Positions 52,405-63,783 of a stretch of DNA of 64,000 bases are shown here, piece after piece. The notes below the pieces were generated by a model. It had not been told where the DNA came from and made no database searches. It saw nothing but the letters and a program-made list of their open reading frames with translations. The position numbers and the translations under genes are program-made. Numbering within the stretch: the first letter of the stretch is position 1; each line of letters opens with the position of its first letter. The DNA lies in the NCBI GenBank assembly GCA_021734025.1, contig JAIPJS010000010.1, positions 1 to 64,000 on the forward strand. The letters are read 5' to 3'. The stretch is from Candidatus Neomarinimicrobiota bacterium (GTDB taxonomy: Bacteria; Fidelibacterota; JAANXI01).

Positions 52405-53092
52405 ATCTGTGCTTTTACAGGTGGTCAATCTCAGGAAAGTGTATATGTCCGGCCCAAATGAGCTGGAAGTGCTATCCGGCGTGGATTTCTCAGTTGCCCC
52501 CGGAGAGATTATTGCCCTGATGGGCCCCAGCGGTGTTGGAAAGACGACGCTTTTAAATCTCATCGGGGCCCTGGATGTGCCGACTTCTGGTAACATCTTT
52601 CTTCAGGATAAAAATTTGGCGGATATGTCACGGAACGAACTGGCGCGGGTGCGTAATCGATCGCTGGGATTTGTGTTTCAGTTCCATCATCTGCTTCCGG
52701 AATTTACTGCGGAGGAGAATGTCCTCATTCCAGGGATTATCCAACAATCGCCGACCAAAATACAACAGGAATATGCCAGAGATTTACTTGGGAAATTCGG
52801 CCTCTCCGGGCGATTGCATCATTATCCCCACGAACTGTCCGGCGGGGAAAAACAGCGGGTGGCTTTAGGCCGGGCACTGATGAACAAGCCGGCGCTGGTA
52901 TTGGCGGATGAACCGACGGGAAATCTGGACAGGAAAACCGGAGCCCGTCTCCTTGAAGCCCTTATAAGTTTTGCCCATGAGGAAAACCAAACCTTCCTGA
53001 TTGCAACCCACGACGAGGAGATCTCTCAACGAGCGGACCGGATCCTGCTCCTGGAAAATGGCGCTGTCCGTGAGACTACAATCACATCATGA
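52394..53092 (+). CDS. lolD: Lipoprotein-releasing ABC ATPase LolD
   Basis: A 232-residue ABC ATPase. Walker A is MGPSGVGKTTLLNLIGALD, the Q-loop is in FVFQFHHLLPEFTAEENV, the signature is ELSGGEKQRVALGRAL, and Walker B is LVLADEPTGNLD. FQFHHLLPEFTA and the ADEPTGNLD form are typical of the LolD/MacB branch. It energises the two upstream permeases in lipoprotein export to the outer membrane. Start ATG 52394 lies inside the second permease gene; a longer reading would overlap it further. Confidence 0.92.
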   Translation: MTDKSVLLQVVNLRKVYMSGPNELEVLSGVDFSVAPGEIIALMGPSGVGKTTLLNLIGALDVPTSGNIFLQDKNLADMSRNELARVRNRSLGFVFQFHHLLPEFTAEENVLIPGIIQQSPTKIQQEYARDLLGKFGLSGRLHHYPHELSGGEKQRVALGRALMNKPALVLADEPTGNLDRKTGARLLEALISFAHEENQTFLIATHDEEISQRADRILLLENGAVRETTITS

Positions 53093-53176
53093 TTTCGGTG
53101 AAGTAAGTTTGCGTTGATCGTCGAGCACCACGTTTTTATATTGATTTTGAAATCAGAGGACCAGCACAACGGGGCC

Positions 53177-55651
53177 ATGAAGAATAATTTTTCAAAACAG
53201 GTTCAACTGGTGATACAGTATGCCAAGGAGGAAGCTATCCGCCTGGGGCATAATTACATCGGCTCCGAGCACCTGCTACTGGGACTTCTCAGAGATGAAG
53301 ACAGCAGTCCCGCACAGCTTCTGATTTCACTGGGGGTCGAACTGGAAGAATTACGTGTTGCACTGCAGCAAGCGGTTCAGACTTCCACCAGTACTATCAC
53401 GCTTGGGCATCTTCCACTCACAAAGCGTGCGGAAAGAATTTTGAAACAAACACGTGAGGAAGCGCATTACTTTAATATGGATACGGTAGGGGGGGAACAT
53501 CTCCTCTTGGCAATTCTCGGTGAAGAAACGGGAGTTGCAGCAGAAGTACTACTGAACTTTGGTGTCAACTACGAAACGATAAGAAATGAGTTGGAAGATC
53601 ATATGGAAGGAAAACAATTCACAAGCAGCAGCGGAAGCGGCTCCAAAAAGAAAAAATCCAAAACGCCTGCGCTGGATCATTTCGGAACCGACATAACGGA
53701 TTTAGCCCAGAATGATGAACTGGATCCGGTAATCGGGCGTGAGAATGAGATTGAACGGGTCGCACAAATATTATCACGAAGAAAGAAAAACAATCCGGTC
53801 CTCATTGGGGAACCGGGGGTCGGGAAGACGGCGATTGCCGAAGGGCTTGCAATGCGGATTGTGGAGCATCATGTCTCCCGGGTACTCTACAATAAACGAA
53901 TTATTTCGTTAGACCTGGCTGCCATTGTTGCCGGGACGAAATACCGGGGGCAGTTCGAGGAGCGGATGAAAGCCATAATGTCCGAACTCCAGGAATCGAA
54001 AGGAGAGATCATCCTCTTCATCGATGAACTGCATACCATCGTGGGCGCCGGCGGCGCATCAGGTTCGCTGGATGCGTCAAACATGTTTAAACCAGCGCTG
54101 GCCCGGGGAGAGATTCAGTGTATCGGTGCCACCACAATGGATGAATATCGGAAATATATTGAAAAAGATGGCGCGCTTGAACGCCGGTTCCAGAAGATCG
54201 TGGTGAATCCGCCATCAGTAACGGAAACGGTGGACATTCTCCATGGGCTGAAGGACCGGTACCAGGAGCACCATGGCGTAAATTATACGGATGAAGCGAT
54301 CCGGGCGTCGGTCCAACTGAGTCATCGGTATATTTCGGATAAGTTCTTGCCGGACAAGGCCATTGATGTGATGGACGAAGCCGGTTCGAGAATTCACCTG
54401 AAAAATATCGTTGTGCCGGACGAAATCCTGGAGCTTGAGCAGCAGATTGAGGATGTTCGCAAAGAGAAGGAAGAAGTCGTCAAGGCGCAGCAGTTCGAGG
54501 AAGCGGCCGAGTACCGTGATCGGGAACGGCGGCTCCGGGATGATCTGGAAGACGCCCGAAAACGTTGGGAAGAGGCGGAACAGGAAAATATCGTTGAAGT
54601 CTCTGAAGACGATATTGCGGACGTGGTCTCCATAATGACCGGAATTCCGGTGAACAAGGTGGCCGAGTCCGAATCCCAGCGGCTTCTGAAAATGACGGAC
54701 ATGTTGAAAGAACATATTATCGGTCAGGATCAGGTGCTTGAAAAATTGACCAAGGCAATCCAGCGGGCCCGTGCCGGATTGAAGAATCCGCGCCGTCCCA
54801 TCGGATCGTTCCTGTTCCTTGGACCGACCGGTGTCGGAAAAACCGAGACAGCCAAACAACTGGCCAAGTACATGTTCGACAGTGATGAAGCCCTGATCAA
54901 AATCGATATGTCCGAATACATGGAAAAGTTTGCCGTGTCAAGACTGGTCGGTGCCCCTCCGGGATACGTCGGATACGAAGAAGGCGGTGAACTCACGGAG
55001 CGGGTACGCCGGAATCCATATGCGGTTGTGCTGCTCGATGAAATCGAGAAAGCACACCGGGATGTCTTCAATATCCTGCTACAGATTCTGGAAGATGGTG
55101 TCCTGACCGATAGTCTCGGACGAAAGGTCGACTTTAAGAACACCGTGATCATTATGACCTCCAATGTGGGGACGAGTCGCCTGCAACACCAGACCTTCGG
55201 ATTCGGAGGATCGGACGAAGAATCGGTCTACGATTCGATGAAGACCAAGGTGAACGAAGAGGTCAAGAAGATGTTCAATCCGGAATTTCTGAACCGGCTG
55301 GACGATACGATTATTTTCCGGCCGCTTTCAAGGGAAGATCTGCTGAAGATTGTGGATAATCTCGTGGAAGAAATCCGGCACAACACCCAGTCGAATAACT
55401 TCGACGTCCAGTTGTCCGAAGATGCCAAGGAATTCCTCATCGGCAAGGGGTACAATTACGATTACGGCGCCAGACCGTTGCGGCGGGAAATCCAGCGCCA
55501 CATCGAAGATCCCATCGCCGAGCGGATTCTGAAGGGTGAACTGAGCGATCACGGCACCATCAAGGTTGATGAGGAAGACGGTGAACTTGTATTCACCCAG
55601 GGATCTTTTGACGCTGAAAAGATTGCCGAAGATAAAAATCTGATGAACTGA
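53177..55651 (+). CDS. clpC: ATP-dependent Clp protease ATP-binding subunit ClpC
   Basis: An 824-residue Hsp100 unfoldase. The N-terminal double Clp-N repeat starts [34 protein letters not shown]-1 has [15 protein letters not shown]; the linker carries the UVR motif ([20 protein letters not shown]) that marks ClpC rather than ClpA or ClpB. AAA-2 has [15 protein letters not shown] and GFGG follows, as a ClpP-docking loop. ATG 53177 agrees with the family N-terminus; an upstream in-frame start adds 21 unlikely residues. The McsA/McsB partners of Firmicutes are not nearby. Confidence 0.95.
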   Translation: MKNNFSKQVQLVIQYAKEEAIRLGHNYIGSEHLLLGLLRDEDSSPAQLLISLGVELEELRVALQQAVQTSTSTITLGHLPLTKRAERILKQTREEAHYFNMDTVGGEHLLLAILGEETGVAAEVLLNFGVNYETIRNELEDHMEGKQFTSSSGSGSKKKKSKTPALDHFGTDITDLAQNDELDPVIGRENEIERVAQILSRRKKNNPVLIGEPGVGKTAIAEGLAMRIVEHHVSRVLYNKRIISLDLAAIVAGTKYRGQFEERMKAIMSELQESKGEIILFIDELHTIVGAGGASGSLDASNMFKPALARGEIQCIGATTMDEYRKYIEKDGALERRFQKIVVNPPSVTETVDILHGLKDRYQEHHGVNYTDEAIRASVQLSHRYISDKFLPDKAIDVMDEAGSRIHLKNIVVPDEILELEQQIEDVRKEKEEVVKAQQFEEAAEYRDRERRLRDDLEDARKRWEEAEQENIVEVSEDDIADVVSIMTGIPVNKVAESESQRLLKMTDMLKEHIIGQDQVLEKLTKAIQRARAGLKNPRRPIGSFLFLGPTGVGKTETAKQLAKYMFDSDEALIKIDMSEYMEKFAVSRLVGAPPGYVGYEEGGELTERVRRNPYAVVLLDEIEKAHRDVFNILLQILEDGVLTDSLGRKVDFKNTVIIMTSNVGTSRLQHQTFGFGGSDEESVYDSMKTKVNEEVKKMFNPEFLNRLDDTIIFRPLSREDLLKIVDNLVEEIRHNTQSNNFDVQLSEDAKEFLIGKGYNYDYGARPLRREIQRHIEDPIAERILKGELSDHGTIKVDEEDGELVFTQGSFDAEKIAEDKNLMN

Positions 55652-55681
55652 TTACGTCATTTCATCAGGATTCAAGGTATT

Positions 55682-55714
55682 GCCCTGCCATCGTCAAGGT
55701 GGCAGGGCTTTTTT
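55682..55714 (+). terminator. Rho-independent terminator after clpC
   Basis: GCCCTGCCATC and GGTGGCAGGGC form a stem with a short GTCAA loop, followed by six T. It lies about 30 bases after the clpC stop. Confidence 0.9.
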
Positions 55715-55882
55715 ATTTCTCTGCGTTTGTGTCATGAACTGACACATTCGCCGGTTCCTCTCCCAAAATTCTGCCAGATTGTTATACTCCGGCTTCCTGA
55801 ATTGAATTGGTATAGTCCTTGTAAGTTGCATTAACAGTAATGAGAAAAAAATTTTTGAGAGGCAAGAGGAGGTAAATGAACT

Positions 55883-57817
55883 ATGGGAAAAATTATTGGA
55901 ATTGATTTAGGGACCACCAATTCATGTGTTTCAGTTATGGAAGGTGGTGAACCCAAGGTAATACAAAATGCTGAAGGGAACCGGACGACACCATCTGTGG
56001 TCGGTTTTACCAAAGATGGTGAGCGGTTGATCGGTCAGGCTGCAAAACGTCAGGCCGTGACGAACCCCGATAAAACCGTGAGCTCGATTAAGCGGTTCAT
56101 GGGCCGGAAATACAATGAGGTCAGCGAAGAAATTAAGGAAGTCGCCTATAAGGTCGTAAAGGGCGAAAATAACCTGGCCCAGGTCGAAATTGATGATAAG
56201 TCATATACACCCCAGGAAATTTCGGCGATGGTGCTTCAGAAAATGAAGCAGACTGCGGAAGATTATCTCGGTGACAAGGTCACGGATGCCGTGATTACTG
56301 TCCCGGCCTACTTCAACGATTCGCAGCGCCAGGCCACCAAAGATGCCGGAAAGATCGCAGGTCTGAATGTCAAACGTATTATCAATGAGCCGACAGCCGC
56401 CTCACTGGCATACGGTATGGATAAGAAAGACGACGAAAAGATCGCCGTTTTTGACCTGGGTGGCGGAACGTTCGATATCTCCATCCTGGAACTGGGCGAC
56501 GGTGTCTACGAAGTGAAGAGTACCAATGGTGACACTCACCTAGGTGGCGATGATTTTGACCAGCGCGTCATCAACTGGATTACCCAGGAATTCAAGAAAG
56601 ACGAAGGTGTGGATCTGACCAAAGATCCCATGGCGCTTCAGCGTCTGAAGGAGGCGGCAGAAAAAGCAAAGATTGAACTTTCTGGCACCATGAAGACGGA
56701 GATTAATCTGCCGTTTATTACCGCTGACAACTCCGGTCCAAAACATCTGAATCTGGAACTCACACGCGCGAAATTCGAGCAGTTAGTCGAAGATCTGGTC
56801 GAACGGACCAGAAAGCCGTGTCAGGATGCTCTGAGCGATGCCGGATTGAGCGCCAGCGACGTCGATGATGTCATATTAGTCGGTGGATCGACCCGAATCC
56901 CGGCGGTCCAGGAGATCGTCCAGGAAATCTTTGGAAAAGAACCGCATAAAGGTGTGAACCCCGATGAAGTTGTGGCGATTGGTGCTGCAATTCAGGGCGG
57001 AGTCCTTGGCGGCGAGGTCGAAGATGTACTGCTGCTCGATGTCACGCCATTAAGCCTCGGTATCGAGACGCTTGGTGGTGTTTTCACGAAACTCATCGAA
57101 CGGAATACGACTATTCCGACCAAGGCACAGGAAATTTTTTCAACTGCTGCAGATAACCAGACATCTGTGGAAATCCACGTGTTGCAGGGCGAGCGCGAAA
57201 TGGCGCGTGATAACAAGACTATCGGACGGTTCCATCTGGATGGCATCCCGCCGGCGCCGCGTGGTACCCCTCAGATTGAGGTGACCTTTGATATTGACGC
57301 CAACGGCATAATGAACGTCTCCGCTAAAGATAAGGCGACCGGTAAGGAGCAAAGTATCCGGATTGAAGCCTCCAGCGGACTGGATGAGGACGAAATCGAA
57401 GATATGGTTCAGGACGCCAAGCAGCATGCAGAGGAAGATAAGAAGCGGCGCGAACTCATTGAGGCGAAAAACCAGGCGGACAATCTGGTGTATCAGACCG
57501 AGAAAAACATTAAAGAGTTCGACGACCAACTGTCCGAAGATGACAAATCCAAACTGGAAGACGCCAAAGATCGCCTCGCAGAAGTCAAAGACAGTGACGA
57601 TCTGGATAAAATTAAGGAAGCCACTGAAGAGCTCAACGAAACCTGGAGTGAAATCTCCAGCGGTATGTACGATCAGGCAAAGGCCCAGCAGCCCGGAGCC
57701 GGAGCACAGCCGGGGGCCCAGGAGTCTACTGAAACCAGCGCCAACGGTGAGCAGCAGACGGACGATTCCGAAATCGAAGATGCGGACTTTGAAGTGGTGG
57801 ACGACGAGGAGAAGTAG
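55883..57817 (+). CDS. dnaK: Molecular chaperone DnaK (Hsp70)
   Basis: A 644-residue Hsp70. The ATPase domain begins [19 protein letters not shown] and includes [31 protein letters not shown] and [10 protein letters not shown]. The substrate domain follows from about residue 390, and the helical lid ends in a Gln/Gly/Ala-rich tail with the acidic [12 protein letters not shown] end typical of bacterial DnaK. GAGGAGG lies ten bases before the ATG. No CIRCE operator and no grpE or dnaJ are seen here, so the heat-shock control is unclear. Confidence 0.97.
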   Translation: MGKIIGIDLGTTNSCVSVMEGGEPKVIQNAEGNRTTPSVVGFTKDGERLIGQAAKRQAVTNPDKTVSSIKRFMGRKYNEVSEEIKEVAYKVVKGENNLAQVEIDDKSYTPQEISAMVLQKMKQTAEDYLGDKVTDAVITVPAYFNDSQRQATKDAGKIAGLNVKRIINEPTAASLAYGMDKKDDEKIAVFDLGGGTFDISILELGDGVYEVKSTNGDTHLGGDDFDQRVINWITQEFKKDEGVDLTKDPMALQRLKEAAEKAKIELSGTMKTEINLPFITADNSGPKHLNLELTRAKFEQLVEDLVERTRKPCQDALSDAGLSASDVDDVILVGGSTRIPAVQEIVQEIFGKEPHKGVNPDEVVAIGAAIQGGVLGGEVEDVLLLDVTPLSLGIETLGGVFTKLIERNTTIPTKAQEIFSTAADNQTSVEIHVLQGEREMARDNKTIGRFHLDGIPPAPRGTPQIEVTFDIDANGIMNVSAKDKATGKEQSIRIEASSGLDEDEIEDMVQDAKQHAEEDKKRRELIEAKNQADNLVYQTEKNIKEFDDQLSEDDKSKLEDAKDRLAEVKDSDDLDKIKEATEELNETWSEISSGMYDQAKAQQPGAGAQPGAQESTETSANGEQQTDDSEIEDADFEVVDDEEK

Positions 57818-57863
57818 GAACTTCCTCGGTTAAACCACAGGTAACACAACGGAGTACAATGGA

Positions 57864-57897
57864 AAGGCGGCGGAAGATATTTCCGCCGCTTTTTTTT
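57864..57897 (+). terminator. Rho-independent terminator after dnaK
   Basis: GCGGCGGAA (57867-57875) pairs perfectly with TTCCGCCGC (57881-57889) around a GATAT loop and is followed by eight T. It separates dnaK from the tamB transcription unit. Confidence 0.92.
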
Positions 57898-57983
57898 ATT
57901 CAAGCGCGAAAATTATCATTAGATTCATCTGTTGATGTTTCCTATTATACGTTAATTCGATTGAATATAGACTGAATCGACGC

Positions 57984-60900
57984 ATGAAACGCAGACTTTT
58001 ATTCATCACATTCGTTCTTTTTGCGATATTTGTATTCGCAATGTTAATTATTATGCGGCCGACATTGTGGACGAACCAACTGTTATCCTACTTTAATTCC
58101 CAACTCGAGACCCGGTATAAATTGGAAATTCAGGCGGAACGGCTGACGGGAAACATCCTCAATCAATTGTCCGGTGATAACGTCTCCGTAACCACGGTCC
58201 AGGATAGTGTTCTTTTCACTGCCAACAGTCTGACGCTCCGGTACTCGCTCTGGAAGGTAATTATTGGCGAATTTGCCATTGATGCCGTCCATATTGATCA
58301 ACCGGTGGTTTACTATAACGAGGGCTTGGATCTGTTGACTCAGCAGGTTGCATCCGGGGATCTCGGGCAAGCGACGCAGCGACAACCCTTTACTATTGAG
58401 CGTCTGAGTATTAATGAGGGACAATTTGTCTATGGGACAGGCAGCCAGCAGGTGAACGTGAGTAAAATCACCGGGAAAATGCATATCGATCAGGATGATG
58501 AAGCCCTCGCGATAACCGGTGACTTTAGCTCCATAGAGGCAATCCGCCCGGCGCAACAGCTGCGGAGTATTAAATTTTTAATCCATCAATATCCGGATTC
58601 AATCCAGTTTAATAACGTCGAATTTATGTATGATTCGGCCTTTGTGCTGCTCAATGGGCAACTGGATTTGGACCCCGAAACCCACCTGGAATTGAATTAC
58701 CAAACCTCAAATCTGTCATTGGGATCAATCCTGCCTCAATTTGGCATTACCTATCTCAGCAATGACGAGTGGGATATAAAAGGCCGACTCGATACTGATT
58801 TCACCGAATTCGATATTACGACGGAATTTGACGGGAACCTGAATGCAAGTACACCTGCCAGCGGATTTTTTGATTTTACCGTAACAAACCAGGCTATATC
58901 TGTTCCGGCAGGTACCCTGAATATAGGAGATGGGAGCCTTCAATTTGCCGGTCAATACAATTTTGACTCAGGGGGTAATGCGGAGGTGCAGGCGGAACAT
59001 CTTAATCTCCAATCGTTTCGACAGGATTTACCAACAACCGATATTTCCGGCGTATTTGACCTTAGGGAGGAGGCCGGCTCATTAACCGATCCTGCATTGT
59101 ATAGTAACATACGACTCACTTCTTCAAGTGTTAAAAATTATACCATCTCAAATCTGGAAGGAAGGCTAGCATTATCCAATGACACCCTGCGCTTTGTGGA
59201 CAGCCTTTCCGTGGGCTATAAAACAGCAGAATGGCTTCTCCATGGATGGTATGCACTAAATGGCGAGCTTAACCTGGAAATCGATGTCTCGACAGATCGT
59301 TTTGATTATTTGGCCAAGAGTTTGAATTTGCCGGTGATCTATGGGGAGGCAAACGGGAATTTTTCTATCGATGGCACCATTGATACCACCTCGATCGACG
59401 GTCGACTACAGCTCCGGAACTTCGGATTCCGGGAATTCCATTTTGATACCATTGCCGCGTACATCCAACTGGATGATATCCAGCGCCGCAGGGATGGTGA
59501 GATGTTTGTCGAGGCCCGGGAAGGAAATGCCTGGGGGAAAGAGGTTGCCTACGGAAACTTGTCAGCGATAAGTCAGGACGATTCCGTTGTGATCCGAAAC
59601 TTTGAACTCTCGGATGGAGATGACCATCTCTATATCACGGGTGGTATCTCTGAGGCACTGCGTGGTGAGGTCAATAAACTGGAGCTACGCTACCGGAATA
59701 CCTTTATACACAATAGAACGCCTCTTCCTTTCCAAATTGAAAATAATCGGCTCGCAATTTCCCAGGGGGTTATTGGTGTAAATGACGGATTGGTTACGTT
59801 TACCGGAAACGTACGGTCCGGTGATTCCCTGCGGACCCACGCCGAATTTACCAATATCGATTACGGACCGTTGAATCAACTCTTGCAGGATCCGCTTCCA
59901 GTGACAGGAGTGCTCAATGGCTCTTTTACCTATGCCGGGGCCGGAGAGCGACAGGTGATATACAGTGATCTGGAAATAGCAAACGTCGTGTGGCGAGATC
60001 TGCATTACCAGAGAATTGGCGCGGAAATCGAGTACGAAGATCAAGTACTAACCGTAAACAACGGAAAAATCCAGACGCACGAAGAGGGGGCGATATCTTT
60101 CACGGGGCAAATGCCCATTGATATTATTGGAATGGTAAAGGGGGATACCATTGACTTCACAAAAAATTTACAATTCTCCTCCAAATTAGATCTGGAAGGT
60201 ATATATCTGGAGGATTATACCCAGTTTATAGATATTAATCAGTCTATGTCGGGATTAGTTTCAGGTACAATAAACCTGGATGGGATTACCGCGGATCCGA
60301 ATATCACGTTTGACCTGTCGGTCCAGCACCCGGTCTTTGACCGAATCGAGGGTTATCACCTTGAAGCCAGCGGTGGATATGATTCCGGCACGATGGAGTT
60401 TACGCGACTTTATCTTGAGGAAACACGGGAAGGTGGCATATACCAGGGAAGTGGGACTTTGCCTCTAACAATCGATCTGTATACTCCGGTCATTGAATTG
60501 CGCCGGGACGATCCCATGGATCTTAAATTCCATGCGGAAACGCCCCAATTACAATTCTTAAGTAAATATATGGGGAAAGTCGATGCCGTAACAGGCGTGT
60601 TTACCCTGGATCTGTTGGTATCCGGGACACCGAATAATCCGGAACGGAATGGACAGATAACTATTGACAGTTCGACCGTTGAGGTGGCGACACTGGAAAA
60701 TGAAATTACCGGTATATCCGGACGCGGGATCTTGCGCAATAACAGGATGCAACTCCGGGATTTTACCGCAAAGATGCATTCGCCGCAAGATCGGGAGATC
60801 ATTGAAGGGGTCTTTCAACGGTTCCGACATTGGGTGAGTAACCTGTTCGATCGGGAAGTAGCGCAGCGAAAGCCTAACCTGGCTGTTAATGGATCGCTGG

Positions 60901-61859
60901 ATTTCGCTCATTTTTTTCAGCCCGGGTTAAATCTCCGGATCAAAGGAGAAGATATATATATCCGGACCCTCCTTGGAGAAATTGAAGGAATAACAGGTGC
61001 CGATATGACACTAACTGGCCGGGATTCCCTGGTCATTGCCGGTGATTTGCAACCGGAAGAAGTCGTATTACGAATGAGTTTCTCCGGGAATAATATTCCA
61101 CAGGAAATAGCACCGAACAGAGGTGAGGGGCGGTACGTCGAGTATAATCTTCATACGACTTTTCCCGGCAATTTCTATATCAGAAACGATCAGGTCAGCG
61201 CCGAATTTGAAGGCGATATCTGGATTGTCCGGCATGGCGACGAACCCGTGAATTTTTCCGGCCAACTTAACGTTATTCGCGGGAAATACTATTATTATGA
61301 CGACACATTTACAATCCAGGAAGGGCAGATCTATTTTGACCCCGTGGAGTTTAATCCGCGATTAAATATTGTGGCAACTACGGAAATCGAAGATCAAGTG
61401 GAAGTGCAACTGACACTCTCCGGGGAACTGGATAATCCGTCTATTAATTTGGAGACTCCGGGTGAGGGACAGCGATATACCGAACAGGAAATATTAGAAA
61501 TACTCACCTTTAACGAAAGAATTGAGGAAGGGATAAACACACAAGCCCTCGGGCAATCCATTTTTACCAGTTATCTGGAGCAGCAATTAGAAAACTATGG
61601 CAGCCAGCTTATCGGTCTGGAAACCTTTGATGTGGAAGCCGAAGGCCAGGGGCTCCAAAACCTGGAAAATGTCACTATTACAATGGGGCGGCGGGTAGCA
61701 CCAAACTTGTATTTTACATACGGCCGGGGATTTTTTGCAGAAAATCCCACCAATACAGTTGGGCTTGAATATCAATTAAACCGATATATGTCTCTTTTGG
61801 GGGAAGTTGATGAAGAAGGGTTGTATCATTTCAAATACCGGTTAAAATACAATTATTAA
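57984..61859 (+). CDS. tamB: Translocation and assembly module protein TamB
   Basis: A 1291-residue protein with an N-terminal signal-anchor (residues 5-27, LFITFVLFAIFVFAMLIIM) and a very long beta-rich region. The C-terminal DUF490 domain is recognisable from about residue 1050: NFSGQLNVIRGKYYYYDDTF, then QEILEILTFNERIEEGINTQ, YLEQQLENYGSQLIG and LYFTYGRGFFAENPTNTVGLEYQLNRY. TamB proteins bridge inner and outer membrane as a hydrophobic groove, acting in barrel assembly or phospholipid transport. The next gene, seven bases on, encodes the Omp85 partner. Confidence 0.9.
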   Translation: MKRRLLFITFVLFAIFVFAMLIIMRPTLWTNQLLSYFNSQLETRYKLEIQAERLTGNILNQLSGDNVSVTTVQDSVLFTANSLTLRYSLWKVIIGEFAIDAVHIDQPVVYYNEGLDLLTQQVASGDLGQATQRQPFTIERLSINEGQFVYGTGSQQVNVSKITGKMHIDQDDEALAITGDFSSIEAIRPAQQLRSIKFLIHQYPDSIQFNNVEFMYDSAFVLLNGQLDLDPETHLELNYQTSNLSLGSILPQFGITYLSNDEWDIKGRLDTDFTEFDITTEFDGNLNASTPASGFFDFTVTNQAISVPAGTLNIGDGSLQFAGQYNFDSGGNAEVQAEHLNLQSFRQDLPTTDISGVFDLREEAGSLTDPALYSNIRLTSSSVKNYTISNLEGRLALSNDTLRFVDSLSVGYKTAEWLLHGWYALNGELNLEIDVSTDRFDYLAKSLNLPVIYGEANGNFSIDGTIDTTSIDGRLQLRNFGFREFHFDTIAAYIQLDDIQRRRDGEMFVEAREGNAWGKEVAYGNLSAISQDDSVVIRNFELSDGDDHLYITGGISEALRGEVNKLELRYRNTFIHNRTPLPFQIENNRLAISQGVIGVNDGLVTFTGNVRSGDSLRTHAEFTNIDYGPLNQLLQDPLPVTGVLNGSFTYAGAGERQVIYSDLEIANVVWRDLHYQRIGAEIEYEDQVLTVNNGKIQTHEEGAISFTGQMPIDIIGMVKGDTIDFTKNLQFSSKLDLEGIYLEDYTQFIDINQSMSGLVSGTINLDGITADPNITFDLSVQHPVFDRIEGYHLEASGGYDSGTMEFTRLYLEETREGGIYQGSGTLPLTIDLYTPVIELRRDDPMDLKFHAETPQLQFLSKYMGKVDAVTGVFTLDLLVSGTPNNPERNGQITIDSSTVEVATLENEITGISGRGILRNNRMQLRDFTAKMHSPQDREIIEGVFQRFRHWVSNLFDREVAQRKPNLAVNGSLDFAHFFQPGLNLRIKGEDIYIRTLLGEIEGITGADMTLTGRDSLVIAGDLQPEEVVLRMSFSGNNIPQEIAPNRGEGRYVEYNLHTTFPGNFYIRNDQVSAEFEGDIWIVRHGDEPVNFSGQLNVIRGKYYYYDDTFTIQEGQIYFDPVEFNPRLNIVATTEIEDQVEVQLTLSGELDNPSINLETPGEGQRYTEQEILEILTFNERIEEGINTQALGQSIFTSYLEQQLENYGSQLIGLETFDVEAEGQGLQNLENVTITMGRRVAPNLYFTYGRGFFAENPTNTVGLEYQLNRYMSLLGEVDEEGLYHFKYRLKYNY

Positions 61860-61866
61860 TATTCCC

Positions 61867-63768
61867 GTGCGATTCCGTACCCTGTGGATATTATTGTTTT
61901 TCTGTGCGTATCTGTTTCACCTGAATCACGGGTATGCCCAGCAGATCCTCCCGACTTCAACTTACCGGGTGCAAAGTTTGACGCTCTCCGGAAATGAGAC
62001 ATATGATTCGGAGGAACTCAAGGACAAGTTAAATCTCCATACCGGAAAAGTCACGACGCTTGGTATGGGAGCGGAGTTTAATAAACGGGTTCTCCGGTTG
62101 GATGTCATAACACTGGAGTCGTTCTATAAAGAACGCGGATTTATCAATGTGGCGGTACGGGATTCTTTCTATGTGAAGGGGAACCGCCGGGTGGAGGTAT
62201 TCCTCTCCATTCAGGAAGGGCAGCGATTTTTTCTTAGAAAAATTGATATCCGTGGGAATTTGGCACTCTCGGATCAGCAGGTTTATAGTTATTTCAGCGA
62301 CCTGGATACGGGGGCTCCGTATAACCCCTATCTCTTTCAGGAATCTATCGAACAGGTACAGCAAGCATATGAAAATACCGGGAAGCCGTTTGCCGATATC
62401 CAGTACCGCATCGATGCCGAAGGTACGAATGTATTCGCCACGATTGTCATTGAGGAAAACCAGACCGTCTATGTCGAAGATATTCGGATTAACGGGCTCT
62501 CCGGAGTAAAGCCGGACGTCGTCCGACGCGAACTGACCCTGGTGAACGGAGACCGGTATAGTGGCGAAGAGATTGAAGAAAGTCAGCGTCGGATTTTTGA
62601 AACGGGATTATTCGCTGATGTAAATATTCGGCCGGTTCCGAGTACTGTCGATTCAGAGCGAGTGGACCTGCAGGTGACTCTGCGAGAGCAGGATTTTCAT
62701 ACAGTCCGTTTTGATTTTGGACTAGGACAATATGAAATTACCCCAAGCGCCGAACCGACGACCGGGCTAGAGTCTTCTTTGGAATGGATGAATCGGAATC
62801 TTGTCTCATCGGGAAGACGCCTGCAGGCGTCCACCGGTTTGCTGTTTGACCTAATTAACCTGAACCCCTGGCCAGACGCTTCAATCAGTTATACTGAGCC
62901 GTGGCTCTGGAAATTCAGGGTACCAACCACCCTCCGTTTCTTCTATGAGCTGCGGACATACGATATCACGGGAAATCCAAAACGAGAATGGGGAACTGAT
63001 CTTACATTCCTGCATACTCGGCGCAGACGGTTAACGTTGCGTTCAACTCTTACCTGGCAGCAGGTGACACTAATGGATGTTCCATCGGAGAGCGCGGAAG
63101 AACTGCTACGGTATCAGGATCGCCAGGAACGAAGCCTTGAGTTTCTATACCGCAGAGATGCGAGGGATAACTTTCTGTATCCGAAGCAGGGGTTCGTAAT
63201 TCAGGTTGAACCGAAATTGTTCGGTGGTATTCTAGGGGGAACAGCAGATTTTTATAAGGTTGAAGTATCTCTCAGTAAGTATTGGGAGAGCTATTTTAAT
63301 GGGACGCTTGCCGGACGCATTAATATTGGCAGCCTCCATAAATATAACCCGAATGATCCCGTAATCCCTGATGATGAATTATTTCGACTGGGCGGAGCTA
63401 CCAGTGTCCGGGGTTTCCAGACTGATATGCTGGCTGTTCGCTATAATCAGACTGACTCGGTTTGGGTTCCCCAGGGAAAGCGGGTCAAGACAGTATTTAA
63501 TCTGGAATACCGGTTCCCGCTCTTCTGGCAATTTGGTGGCGAATTGTTCCTGGATGCAGGACAGTTATGGACTGACTATTCTAACCTGGATATCCTGTCA
63601 TTGCGGCATACCGTCGGCATTGGAATAACCTTTGCAACTCCTTTAGGGCCGGCACGGATAGACTTTGGAAGGAAACTGAATCCCAGGGCACACAGGGATG
63701 AAGAAACCGGCAGAATTTACCGTGACGATCTCTGGAATATTAACCTGGGATTGCAATATGCGTTCTAA
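61867..63768 (+). CDS. tamA: Omp85-family outer membrane protein (TamA/BamA type)
   Basis: A 633-residue outer membrane protein. A signal peptide ends at about residue 25 (FHLNHGYAQ). It is followed by POTRA domains (about 30-290; e.g. VQSLTLSGNETYDSEELKDK and YVEDIRINGLSGVKPDVVRRE) and a 16-strand barrel with the conserved RLGGATSVRGF and LGPARIDFGRKL segments near the C-terminus, which ends in LQYAF with a terminal Phe. Start GTG 61867 is seven bases after the tamB stop. Pairing with tamB favours TamA; BamA is the alternative, though BamA usually has five POTRA domains and is longer. Confidence 0.87.
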   Translation: MRFRTLWILLFFCAYLFHLNHGYAQQILPTSTYRVQSLTLSGNETYDSEELKDKLNLHTGKVTTLGMGAEFNKRVLRLDVITLESFYKERGFINVAVRDSFYVKGNRRVEVFLSIQEGQRFFLRKIDIRGNLALSDQQVYSYFSDLDTGAPYNPYLFQESIEQVQQAYENTGKPFADIQYRIDAEGTNVFATIVIEENQTVYVEDIRINGLSGVKPDVVRRELTLVNGDRYSGEEIEESQRRIFETGLFADVNIRPVPSTVDSERVDLQVTLREQDFHTVRFDFGLGQYEITPSAEPTTGLESSLEWMNRNLVSSGRRLQASTGLLFDLINLNPWPDASISYTEPWLWKFRVPTTLRFFYELRTYDITGNPKREWGTDLTFLHTRRRRLTLRSTLTWQQVTLMDVPSESAEELLRYQDRQERSLEFLYRRDARDNFLYPKQGFVIQVEPKLFGGILGGTADFYKVEVSLSKYWESYFNGTLAGRINIGSLHKYNPNDPVIPDDELFRLGGATSVRGFQTDMLAVRYNQTDSVWVPQGKRVKTVFNLEYRFPLFWQFGGELFLDAGQLWTDYSNLDILSLRHTVGIGITFATPLGPARIDFGRKLNPRAHRDEETGRIYRDDLWNINLGLQYAF

Positions 63769-63783
63769 TGGAGATGATTTACG

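Noticed and set aside
55715-55882. CIRCE heat-shock operator before dnaK
   Set aside because: No TTAGCACTC-N9-GAGTGCTAA inverted repeat could be found in the leader.
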